From the NCBI GenBank assembly GCA_937876205.1, contig CALEII010000060.1:1-23853 (forward strand): a stretch of DNA of 23,853 nucleotides, written 5' to 3'. Shown here one piece after another: positions 1 through 6,312 of the stretch. The notes beneath the pieces are model-generated. The model did not search any database, was not told where the DNA came from, and saw only the letters and a program-made list of their open reading frames with translations. The translations under genes were made by a program, and so were the position numbers. Source of the stretch: an uncultured Clostridia bacterium (GTDB lineage: Bacteria > Bacillota > Clostridia > Oscillospirales > Acutalibacteraceae). Each line of letters opens with the position of its first letter. Positions within the stretch are counted from its first letter, which is position 1.

Positions 1-428
1 TGGGCAACAAGCTCATTTATTATCTTTAATTTTCCGTATTTTTTTCTTAGATAGTTTTGACAAAGAAGCTTTATTTGCTTTTTCTCATCAATATAGCCAC
101 GGTGCTCCATATAAATTGCCATATTCTTGCAAAGCTCATATGAATAGCCACGGGCTTGAAGCTTTGTTATAAGTGCCTTTTTATTGTTTTCGCCACAGGA
201 AAGTATTGAAAAGGCAGCACGACGTGCGTTGTCAAATAGCATTTCCTCTCTTATTTTTAGGAAGTGCTCATCATCAATGACTTCGCCCTCTTCAATATCA
301 AAGCGCTCATACTGCTCATTTGAAACAAGCATTTCAAACACAGTGCCCATATTTGACTTGATGCAGAAAATTCTGCCAGCTGGTGTCTTCTTTATTTTTT
401 CTACCTTGTAATAGATTTCATTTCCCAT
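1..428 (-). CDS. recX: RecX family regulatory protein (3' end cut by window edge)
   Basis: RecX proteins bind RecA filaments and modulate recombination and SOS activity in the cytoplasm. The visible 142 residues start at ATG 428, preceded by an AAGGCG ribosome binding site. An N-terminal beta-rich stretch is followed by the helical RecX repeat pattern: residues such as KALITKLQARGYS, then EHRGYIDEKKQ, then RKKYGKLKIINEL. The central GYID and the following basic helix are typical of the family. The C-terminal part lies beyond base 1. The gene starts 12 bases after the SecA-N-like miniprotein and is probably the last visible member of the operon that includes nth. The family call is from pattern recognition of the RecX helices; the recA-modulating role is family knowledge. 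Confidence 0.8.
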   Translation of the reverse strand, partial: MGNEIYYKVEKIKKTPAGRIFCIKSNMGTVFEMLVSNEQYERFDIEEGEVIDDEHFLKIREEMLFDNARRAAFSILSCGENNKKALITKLQARGYSYELCKNMAIYMEHRGYIDEKKQIKLLCQNYLRKKYGKLKIINELVA

Positions 429-440
429 ATTTTCGCCTTG

Positions 441-677
441 TTAATCTAAGTTGAGTGAGTCAAGATCGAAGTCATCTGCATCGAAATCAAGCTCATCGGT
501 TTCTGTTGTTTCTCCGTTTGCAAGTCTTTCTTTGAATTCAGGTGTTTTTGCCTGAAGCTCTGCATCGGTAAGCTTTGAATACTCATCCTCGAGTGAAAGA
601 ACCTTGTCCCTTACGGGCACAATTCTTTTCAGCTCTTTTGTTGAATAATCACCAAAAATTTTCTTAAGTAATGACAA
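441..677 (-). CDS. SecA N-terminus-like miniprotein with acidic tail
   Basis: This is a 78-residue protein. Residues 1-57 closely resemble the extreme N-terminus of the SecA translocase ATPase: LLKKIFG, then LKRIVPVRDKV, LEDEYSKLTDAELQAKT and PEFKERLANGET. SecA then continues into its DEAD motor for about 800 more residues. Here the sequence turns into a strongly acidic tail of alternating Asp and hydrophobic residues (DELDFDADDFDLDSLNLD) and stops. The start is TTG at 677, with GAAAGGA ten bases upstream; no in-frame ATG is available. It sits 30 bases after nth and 12 bases before recX, so it is co-transcribed with them. There is no Walker A, no SecY-contacting motor and no frameshifted remainder. 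Function is unknown: it could be a SecA partner or decoy, or a relic fixed as a small gene. Confidence 0.75.
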   Translation of the reverse strand: MSLLKKIFGDYSTKELKRIVPVRDKVLSLEDEYSKLTDAELQAKTPEFKERLANGETTETDELDFDADDFDLDSLNLD

Positions 678-707
678 TGAAATAACGTCCTTTCATATAT
701 GTAAAAA

Positions 708-1334
708 TCAGATTTTTTTCTTACAGAATGACGACATATTGCAGATGTCGCACTTTGGTTTTCTTGAATCGCAGACTGCTCTGCCGTGAAGCACTGCTCT
801 GTGACAGAAATCGTTACTCTCTTCAGGCGGGAGCAATTTTTTAAGTTCAAGCTCAACCTTGTACGGGTCCTTTGTGGCAACAAGCCCCAGTCTGTTTGAT
901 ATACGGATAAGATGCGTGTCCGCTACAATCGCAGGCTTTCCGTATACATCACCGCAGATAAGATTTGCCGTTTTTCTTCCCACACCTGAAAGCGTTGTCA
1001 GGTCATCAATATTGTCAGGCACTTTCCCGTCAAAATCCGAGATGATTTTTTTTGCCATTTCGACAATATCCTTTGACTTCTGCCTGAAAAAGCCACAGGA
1101 GTGAATTATTTTCTCTATATCATTCACATCTGCCGAAGCATAATCCTCAAGAGTTCTGTATTTTGCAAAAAGCTCAGGCGTTACAAGATTGACCCTTGCA
1201 TCGGTACACTGTGCCGAAAGCCTTGTGGCAATAAGCAGTTCAAAAGGATTGCCTGCAACAAGAGAGCAGACTGCATCGGGATAAGCTGATTTCAACGCAT
1301 CGACGGCATTGAGTGCAATTTGTTTCTTAGTCAT
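708..1334 (-). CDS. nth: endonuclease III (DNA glycosylase/AP lyase)
   Basis: It removes oxidised pyrimidines from DNA and cleaves the abasic site (base excision repair, cytoplasm). The 208 residues are nearly the length of E. coli Nth (211). The helix-hairpin-helix LSGVGRKTAN holds the catalytic lysine K121, and VADTHL supplies the catalytic aspartate D139. The C-terminal cysteines C188, C195, C198 and C204 have the exact C-x6-C-x2-C-x5-C spacing of the [4Fe-4S] cluster loop. The ATG at 1334 overlaps the stop codon of the upstream Ig/dockerin gene by one base (TGATG), so translation is likely coupled. The SecA-N-like gene follows after 30 bases. Complete and apparently functional; very secure call. 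Confidence 0.97.
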   Translation of the reverse strand: MTKKQIALNAVDALKSAYPDAVCSLVAGNPFELLIATRLSAQCTDARVNLVTPELFAKYRTLEDYASADVNDIEKIIHSCGFFRQKSKDIVEMAKKIISDFDGKVPDNIDDLTTLSGVGRKTANLICGDVYGKPAIVADTHLIRISNRLGLVATKDPYKVELELKKLLPPEESNDFCHRAVLHGRAVCDSRKPKCDICNMSSFCKKKI

Positions 1335-2818
1335 CAGAACACATCCAATCCGGCTGCAACACGAAGTATTTTTCTGGCATCTGCTGCTGTGACCTTACCG
1401 TCAAGGTCAACATCCGCTGCAAGAAAAGCATCAGAAGTCAGTTCTTCAAGCTTTGCTGAGCATCTGAGGGCAAGACGGGCATCGGCAGCATTCACATTAC
1501 CGTCAAAATTAACATCACCTGCACGGATTTCACTGCGCTTTGCAACGGTGTATTCAAAAGTCACCGAATATTCGCCCTGACGCACCGTTACAGGGTATTT
1601 GCCGATTGTGTTGATATCAATCTGATGCTCTGTTACATAGTCATCTGTCAGCTTTTTCTCACCGCTGTTATACACGGCATATACTTTAAGACGGCTGAAA
1701 TTCGGTTCATCACCTGCATAGCTGCCCACATATGTGGTATCACCAAGCTCAATACCTGTCTGCTGCAGCTCATAGACAACATATTCAAATGCTACATATT
1801 TATCCATATAATAAATACGGGCAGTGTGCTCACCGAGCTGCATATTATCACACTGAATGTCAAAATCAGTTATTGTCTCACTTGTGCCGTTATCATAAGA
1901 AGCCACAAGCTCAAATTCTGATTTATCAAAGCTCTGCCCCTGATAAAGACTGAGCTTTGACGGCAATTTAAGCAGTTTGAGAGACGTAACGGCTTTGCCT
2001 GAAATATAAATATTGAATGAAGCCGAAATTTCAGGATATTTGTATGTTACCGTAACAGGATAAACACCCGGAGCAAGTGTTTTGTCACCCTCTGTGACAC
2101 CGGTGACGGAATATTCGGATTTATCAAGCTTTATACCGACGCCGTCATCCCTGCCGTCACTGAAATAAGCTGTAACCTCTATACCGTCAAAAGAAACAGC
2201 ATCACCCTCAATAAAGGTTGTTTTAACGGGTTTTGTAACGACAATACCTGTAACGGGCACCTTGACGACATTTATTGAATAAGCAGTATTGTAGCCGCCG
2301 TAATAGATGTTGACTTCTTTTCTTCCGGTTGTATCAAGGTCGGGAAATGATACAGTAAAACCTGTAACGGGCATTGTGGAGCCTTGTTCATCATTGAACA
2401 CAACAGACACCTCAAGACCGCTGATATCTGCAATATCCTCACCCTCGATATAATTTATCTTATCTGGCATATGTGTGACTCTTATTCCTTTTACGCCGTC
2501 TATTCTGTTGTCATCGGTGACAGACGGGGTACGGCTGACATATTGCATACCCTCTGTCAGATCAACCCAGCCGTAAACCGAATTATATGTAGTGTAGCCG
2601 AAGCTGCCTCTGATATTTATGACATTGAGATATGCTCCCTCAGGAGCAACGGTCAGATAATCAAAGGAAGTTTCGTGCGTACTGTAAAGTATAGCGCCAC
2701 TCTCAGCAGTGACAAGATATGACCCGCTGACAAAGCTCTCTTCTGCAGATGATGAAAAAACTGAAGCCGATATCGCAATAACAATACCGAGCAGAACAGA
2801 TAATGTCTTCTTTATCAC
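1334..2818 (-). CDS. secreted multi-Ig-like protein with C-terminal dockerin
   Basis: A 494-residue exported protein. The signal peptide is residues 1-25 (KK, hydrophobic core, ending SSSAEE). Residues 32-95 resemble a bacterial SH3-like domain (GYTTYNSVYGWVDL). Four consecutive Ig-like domains of the Big_3 type follow at about 110-186, 189-274, 277-349 and 353-426; each contains a Y-x-x-G-[DE/QS] strand, an AYF.DG/SYDNG turn and a closing G-x-Y-x-V-T-V strand. Residues 433-494 are a type I dockerin with two intact calcium loops (D435-D446 and D469-D480) and the ADAR.xLR helix. No catalytic domain is seen, so it is probably structural or an adaptor held by a cohesin elsewhere. The start is GTG 2818 with AAGGGAG nine bases upstream. 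It is first in an operon with nth, which is an odd partner. Confidence 0.88.
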   Translation of the reverse strand: MIKKTLSVLLGIVIAISASVFSSSAEESFVSGSYLVTAESGAILYSTHETSFDYLTVAPEGAYLNVINIRGSFGYTTYNSVYGWVDLTEGMQYVSRTPSVTDDNRIDGVKGIRVTHMPDKINYIEGEDIADISGLEVSVVFNDEQGSTMPVTGFTVSFPDLDTTGRKEVNIYYGGYNTAYSINVVKVPVTGIVVTKPVKTTFIEGDAVSFDGIEVTAYFSDGRDDGVGIKLDKSEYSVTGVTEGDKTLAPGVYPVTVTYKYPEISASFNIYISGKAVTSLKLLKLPSKLSLYQGQSFDKSEFELVASYDNGTSETITDFDIQCDNMQLGEHTARIYYMDKYVAFEYVVYELQQTGIELGDTTYVGSYAGDEPNFSRLKVYAVYNSGEKKLTDDYVTEHQIDINTIGKYPVTVRQGEYSVTFEYTVAKRSEIRAGDVNFDGNVNAADARLALRCSAKLEELTSDAFLAADVDLDGKVTAADARKILRVAAGLDVF

Positions 2819-2859
2819 GACAATCGTCTCCCTTTCTGAAAATATACATAGATATAATT

Positions 2860-2888
2860 ATTATAATATATTAAACCCTTGATGTCAA
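2860..2888 (-). promoter_or_regulatory. sigma-A-type promoter of the Ig-dockerin/nth/recX operon
   Basis: Read on the minus strand, TTGACA (2888-2883) and TATAAT (2865-2860) are separated by exactly 17 bases. Both boxes are consensus. Predicted start of transcription is near 2853, about 35 bases before the GTG start at 2818. Confidence 0.85.
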
Positions 2889-2932
2889 ATAATATATATA
2901 ATAAAAATATTTAAAATAAATTGAAAGAGAAT

Positions 2933-3118
2933 CAATAATTTAGCGGAGCCAAATTATTGTAAAGTAATAGGTAAGAAGTAAAAGTGAAGATGTTCGGGCT
3001 GGACACCCGCACCCGATTATAAATGGGGTAAGGGGCAACGCTCCTTCCACACTTCTTCACTATTCCTTATTACTTCTTACTTAAGCAATAATTTATCGGC
3101 AACGCTGATAAATTATTG
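2933..3118 (-). repeat. structured intergenic repeat, copy A
   Basis: A ~186-bp element made of nested inverted repeats. It has a terminal hairpin at 2933-2959 (CAATAATTT arms extended by AGC), a terminal hairpin at 3086-3118 (CAATAATTTATC arms), and long internal arms at about 2962-2990 and 3052-3082 that pair with each other. Two inner hairpins sit around 2993-3015 (TCGGG...CCCGA) and 3029-3045 (AAGGGGC...GCTCCTT). Copy B (5041-5221) is about 95% identical by eye over the central 150 bases and inverted; copy C (22691-22874) keeps the architecture with changed bases. The strand given follows transcription of the adjacent M23 gene, whose stop codon abuts the element. It may act as a terminator or 3' UTR element, or be a MITE. 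No clear target-site duplication is seen. Confidence 0.85.
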
Positions 3119-3119
3119 T

Positions 3120-3833
3120 TTAATCATACCCCATAACTTCAAGAGGGTCGGCAAGTTCTCCGTTTACTCTTATTTCAAGGTGAAGATGATGAAATTCATC
3201 TGACACTTCTGACGGGATGTTACCGAGAGTGCCCAGCATATCGTTTTCTGACACAAAAATATCTTCCGATAGATTTTCATTTGCTTCAACACCGCAATAG
3301 GTGGATTCAACCCCGCCACCGTGGTCAACAACAATCACGCCACCCATAATGGGGTCGTTTCTGATTTCAGTAACAATGCCGTCTGCAATGCACTTGACAG
3401 AGTCACCGAAAGCACCGAGAAAATCGACACCGTTATGAGTTCTCCAGTCGGCAAGAGCTTCATTGTAAACAGGTACACCTCTGCTGTAATCGTCTCCCAT
3501 ATCCGTGCCCATAGGCAATGAATATGAATCGGGAGCACCTTTTGTTGTATACTCCTGAAGCGGTGTGATTTCAGTTGTCTGCGTTGTTGTAAGCTGTGTT
3601 GCCGGAACAATTATTGTTATCTGATTTCTTGTGTCAGGTTCATTTTTTACCTCTGCTTCCACCTGCTGACTGTGTGTGGTGGGCATTGAAAGTGTTGTCT
3701 GCTGAATATCGGTTTTACCCGGGTCAGACAGAGCAACTGCAAGCACTGCAAAAGCTATCATACAAACGCCTGCTGTGATGTACATCTTCAGCTTTTTATT
3801 TATCTCAGGGACACTGTTTTTTTCTTCATTCAT
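3120..3833 (-). CDS. membrane-anchored M23 (LytM) peptidase, SpoIIQ-like
   Basis: A 237-residue protein with one membrane helix (residues 17-35), a Thr/Gln-rich low-complexity linker (about 40-98) and a C-terminal LytM domain. Zinc ligands are all present: H133 and D137 in WRTHNGVDF, and H216 and H218 in HHLHLE. It is therefore probably an active peptidoglycan endopeptidase acting outside the membrane. The layout (short cytoplasmic N-terminus, one helix, LytM, ~230 residues) matches clostridial SpoIIQ, the forespore partner of SpoIIIAH. SpoIID, the usual neighbour, is not in this window, so a general M23 enzyme is the alternative. I chose ATG 3833 because AAGGAG lies nine bases upstream; a longer in-frame ATG at 3908 has no such site and would begin inside the flanking terminator. 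Repeat copy A begins directly at its stop codon. Confidence 0.82.
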   Translation of the reverse strand: MNEEKNSVPEINKKLKMYITAGVCMIAFAVLAVALSDPGKTDIQQTTLSMPTTHSQQVEAEVKNEPDTRNQITIIVPATQLTTTQTTEITPLQEYTTKGAPDSYSLPMGTDMGDDYSRGVPVYNEALADWRTHNGVDFLGAFGDSVKCIADGIVTEIRNDPIMGGVIVVDHGGGVESTYCGVEANENLSEDIFVSENDMLGTLGNIPSEVSDEFHHLHLEIRVNGELADPLEVMGYD

Positions 3834-3908
3834 TCTTTTCGGCTCCTTTTTGATTTGTTGCTTATATTTTGTGCCGTATAAATAACAAATATACAGTAAA
3901 AGGAACAC

Positions 3909-3938
3909 AAAAAAAAGACGACGGTCAAGCCGTCGTCT
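3909..3938 (-). terminator. rho-independent terminator of the repeat-rich surface protein gene
   Basis: On the minus strand, a 9-bp perfect stem (3938-3930 with 3924-3916, loop of five) is followed by eight T residues. It lies 19 bases after the stop codon at 3957. Confidence 0.92.
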
Positions 3939-3956
3939 GCTATTGCTGAAATTAAA

Positions 3957-4538
3957 TTATGCTTCCTTCTTCTTGCTGAGAACGATGAATGCACCTGCTG
4001 CAAGAGCACATACTGCGAAAGCAGAAACCATACCGTTATCACCTGTCTGAGGAATGTTACCTGTATTGTTGCCGCCTGAGGGAGCCTGTGTTGTAGGAGC
4101 ATCTGTTGAAGGAGCCTGTGTTGTGGGAGCCTGTGTTGTAGCATCACCTGATGTATCTTCGGGAGCTGTTGTTGATTCGGGAGCTTCTGTTGTAGCATCT
4201 CCGCCGCCATTGCCACCGAGACCGCCGATAAGTGAACCGATATCAAGACCGCCGAGAATGTCTGTAAGACCGCTGAGATCTATATCACCGAGGAGATCTG
4301 TAATCATACTTACATCCATACCCTCAAAAAGACCTGTGATAGCACCGAGATCAAGACCGTCAAGAGCACCTGTGATAGCGCTGAGATCCATACCTGCAAA
4401 CATATCTGTGATTGATGCGGGATCAAAGTCTGCAAAAGCACCGCTGATTTCGCCTGACTCTGTTTCTGCAGCAAATGATGTTACTGAGAATGAGAAAGCA
4501 AGAACGAGTGATACAAGTACTGCTAATATTTTTTTCAT
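3957..4538 (-). CDS. sortase-anchored surface protein with six 12-residue repeats
   Basis: A 193-residue wall protein of unknown function. Residues 1-24 are a signal peptide (MKKILAVLVSLVLAFSFS, then SFAA). Residues 39-110 are six gapless 12-residue repeats, for example DPASITDMFAGM, DLSAITGALDGL and DVSMITDLLGDI. The pattern is Asp, hydrophobic, small, any, Ile/Leu, Thr, Gly/Asp, any, Leu/Phe, any, Gly/Asp, hydrophobic. Residues 111-161 are a Thr/Ala/Pro/Gln linker (TTQAP units) typical of wall-spanning stalks. IPQTG at 162-166 followed by a hydrophobic helix and SKKKEA is an LPxTG-type sorting signal. ATG 4538 has GAAAGGA ten bases upstream. It has its own promoter (4605-4633) and terminator (3909-3938), so it is monocistronic. 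I do not recognise the repeat. Confidence 0.85.
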   Translation of the reverse strand: MKKILAVLVSLVLAFSFSVTSFAAETESGEISGAFADFDPASITDMFAGMDLSAITGALDGLDLGAITGLFEGMDVSMITDLLGDIDLSGLTDILGGLDIGSLIGGLGGNGGGDATTEAPESTTAPEDTSGDATTQAPTTQAPSTDAPTTQAPSGGNNTGNIPQTGDNGMVSAFAVCALAAGAFIVLSKKKEA

Positions 4539-4604
4539 AACTAAACAATCCTTTCAGATTAAAAGATTTAAAACCGTAAAGAGATATTCTCCATTGCTAT
4601 GCTA

Positions 4605-4633
4605 ATAATACTCCATCTTTAATAATTTGTCAA
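4605..4633 (-). promoter_or_regulatory. promoter of the repeat-rich surface protein gene
   Basis: On the minus strand, TTGACA (4633-4628), a 17-base spacer and TATTAT (4610-4605). Transcription would start near 4598, giving a ~60-base leader. A second, weaker minus-strand match (TTGACT 4715-4710, TATACA 4693-4688, spacer 16) lies further upstream. Confidence 0.75.
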
Positions 4634-4732
4634 TCATTAAAATAAAATTAATAAATTTTCGTCAAAACAACAAAAATACGACTTATGTGTATATCAATTT
4701 TGCACAGAAAGTCAACATTTTCACTGTTTTTG

Positions 4733-4760
4733 TTGACAGAGTACATCAGTCATTTATATT
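4733..4760 (+). promoter_or_regulatory. promoter of the 56-residue acidic protein gene
   Basis: TTGACA (4733-4738), a 16-base spacer and TATATT (4755-4760). Predicted start near 4767, leaving a ~100-base AT-rich leader with no obvious structure. It and the minus-strand promoter share the 327-base divergent intergenic region 4539-4865, which holds nothing else that I can identify. Confidence 0.65.
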
Positions 4761-4865
4761 TTACTAAATCAACACCAAAGATGTCAAGTTTATTAACAAA
4801 CTGTTATAAAAACTTAATAAAAAACGAACATTCAGGTAACAATATTATTGAAAGGAGAATTCATT

Positions 4866-5036
4866 ATGGACACTTATGATAAAAACGGAAAGAAACAGAA
4901 GAAATTTTATCCCGAACAGCAAAGAAAAATATGGAACTGTACTGACGGAAACGGCATTGTCAGTGATATTCTGGGCAGCTATTCGGGTGCAGGTCCTGAC
5001 GACGAAGAACCTGTTCAGGATGCTGATGACCTGTAA
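4866..5036 (+). CDS. small acidic protein with PVQDADDL C-terminus
   Basis: A 56-residue cytoplasmic protein of unknown function. The N-terminal half is basic (KNGKKQKKFYPEQQRK). The C-terminal half is acidic, with a GSYSGAGPDDEEPVQDADDL end. I recall similar GSYxG...PVQDADDL tails in small uncharacterised proteins from Clostridia, but I cannot verify this here. There is no signal peptide or membrane segment. The start ATG 4866 is chosen because AAAGGAG lies eight bases upstream; an in-frame ATG at 4848 overlaps that binding site. The stop codon TAA leads straight into repeat copy B. It has its own promoter. Confidence 0.72.
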   Translation: MDTYDKNGKKQKKFYPEQQRKIWNCTDGNGIVSDILGSYSGAGPDDEEPVQDADDL

Positions 5037-5040
5037 ACAA

Positions 5041-5221
5041 CAATTTATCGCTGTGCGATAAATTATTATTGAATTAAGAAGTAATAGGTAATAGTGAATA
5101 AGTGTGGAAGGAGCGTTGCCCCTTACCCTATTTATAATCGGGTGCGGGTGTCCCGCCCGAACTTCTTCACTCTTACTTCTTACCTATTACTTTACAATAA
5201 TTTAGCTCCGCTAAATTATTG
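5041..5221 (+). repeat. structured intergenic repeat, copy B (inverted relative to A)
   Basis: Reverse complement of copy A with about 95% identity by eye through the central 150 bases. Terminal hairpins are at 5042-5064 (AATTTATCGC arms, loop TGT, perfect 10 bp) and 5195-5221 (CAATAATTTAGC arms, loop TCC, perfect 12 bp). The inner hairpin GCGGG-ACA-CCCGC (minus-strand reading) is perfect here but imperfect in A. The element starts right after the stop codon of the 56-residue gene and ends just before the -35 box of the M42 operon promoter. Confidence 0.85.
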
Positions 5222-5228
5222 TTGACTC

Positions 5229-5256
5229 TTGCATTTTCCGTTGATTGTAATATAAT
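5229..5256 (+). promoter_or_regulatory. promoter of the M42 peptidase/GNAT operon
   Basis: TTGCAT (5229-5234), a 16-base spacer and a consensus TATAAT (5251-5256). Predicted start near 5263, about 27 bases before the ATG at 5290, which is preceded by AAAAGGTG. Confidence 0.75.
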
Positions 5257-5289
5257 AGTATTATTAAACATTAGATAAAAGGTGTTTTT

Positions 5290-6312
5290 ATGGATATCAG
5301 AAATATATGTGAACAATTAACGCAGGGTGCAGGCGTTTCAGGTGCCTGCCATACTCTTGAGAATGTCAGGAGTCTGCTTTCAGAATTTGCATCGGTGCGT
5401 ACTGATGCACTCGGCAGCATCATAGGCACAGTGGGCAGCGGAAAAACTCATATTATGCTTGACGCTCACCTTGACAGAATAGGTCTTATTGTAACTGCAG
5501 TTGATGAATCAGGCTTTCTTCGTGTTGACAAATGCGGCGGCACGGATGTCCGTGTTCTTTCTGCGGCAGAAGTTACCGTGTGGGGCAAGGAGCCTGTTTA
5601 CGGAGTTATAACAAGCACCCCTCCCCATCTGGCAAAGTCTGATGACGCCTCAAAAGCTCCGTCTTTTGACAGCATATTTGTTGACACGGGTATGTCTTAT
5701 GAAAAACTAAAAAAAATTGTTTCCGTGGGCGACAGAATCACAATCGACTCGCCTGTCCGTTCACTCACAGGCACCAGAATCACAGGTGCGGCACTTGATG
5801 ACAGAATAGGTATGGCAGCTCTCATCAGAGTTCTGGATATCATCAGGGAAAAGAATACCGGAGTCAAAGTCTCCGTTCTTTTCTCTGTTCAGGAAGAGAC
5901 CACAGAGGCCGGCGGAAAGACCGGTGCATTCGGAATCTCTCCCGATGAGGCAATTGCCGTTGATGTCAGCTTCGGCACTGCTCCCGGTGTGTCTGAGCAG
6001 GAGTCAGGCAAGCTCGGCGAAGGTGCAATGATATGTATTTCACCGTCTCTTTCTTACGAAATGTCGCAGGCACTTATTGTTGCCGCAGAAGAAAACGGGA
6101 TAAAATATCAGACTGAAATATGTCCGTCACAGACAGGCACAAATGCCGATGTTATTTCAGTCTCAAAATCAGGCATAAAGACAGGACTTGTGTCAATCCC
6201 TCTGAGAAATATGCACACACAGGCTGAGGTTGCCGACATTGAAGATATTGAATCCGTGGCACAGATAATTGCTTCATACATTATTAAGAAAGGAGCAGAA
6301 AACGATGCTTGA
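5290..6312 (+). CDS. M42 family aminopeptidase (first of a tandem pair)
   Basis: M42 enzymes are cytoplasmic, cobalt- or zinc-dependent aminopeptidases that form large tetrahedral dodecamers and trim peptides. The 340 residues match the family length. Metal-site residues are visible: H60 in LDAHLDRIG, D170/D171 in ALDDRIG, the E202/E203 pair in VQEETTE, D225 in AVDVSFG, and H309 in NMHTQAE. It differs from the usual sequence after the catalytic glutamates: the common GLRGA segment is TEAGG here. The gene overlaps the next M42 gene by eight bases and starts the operon. Substrate cannot be read from sequence; older database names for this family (endoglucanase M, FrvX) should not be taken as a cellulase function. 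Confidence 0.93.
   Translation: MDIRNICEQLTQGAGVSGACHTLENVRSLLSEFASVRTDALGSIIGTVGSGKTHIMLDAHLDRIGLIVTAVDESGFLRVDKCGGTDVRVLSAAEVTVWGKEPVYGVITSTPPHLAKSDDASKAPSFDSIFVDTGMSYEKLKKIVSVGDRITIDSPVRSLTGTRITGAALDDRIGMAALIRVLDIIREKNTGVKVSVLFSVQEETTEAGGKTGAFGISPDEAIAVDVSFGTAPGVSEQESGKLGEGAMICISPSLSYEMSQALIVAAEENGIKYQTEICPSQTGTNADVISVSKSGIKTGLVSIPLRNMHTQAEVADIEDIESVAQIIASYIIKKGAENDA

Noticed and set aside
441..677. SecA-like segment as a frameshifted secA pseudogene
   Set aside because: Only 12 bases separate its stop from recX, so no room exists for a remnant motor in any frame. The tail is in frame, strongly patterned and ends cleanly.
2933..3118. Repeat copies as CRISPR or REP arrays
   Set aside because: They are single, widely spaced, ~185-bp elements with complex folding, not short regularly spaced repeats.
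4054..4605. 183-codon open frame on the plus strand opposite the repeat-rich surface protein gene
   Set aside because: It is antisense to a gene with signal peptide, repeats and sorting signal. It has no ribosome binding site, and its composition (runs of Val/Ala/Ser/Pro/Arg) mirrors the biased repeat sequence.
4688..4715. Second minus-strand promoter far upstream of the surface protein gene
   Set aside because: It has acceptable boxes (TTGACT, TATACA) but lies ~145 bases from the start codon in very AT-rich DNA; the closer 4605-4633 promoter is better. Mentioned only as an alternative.
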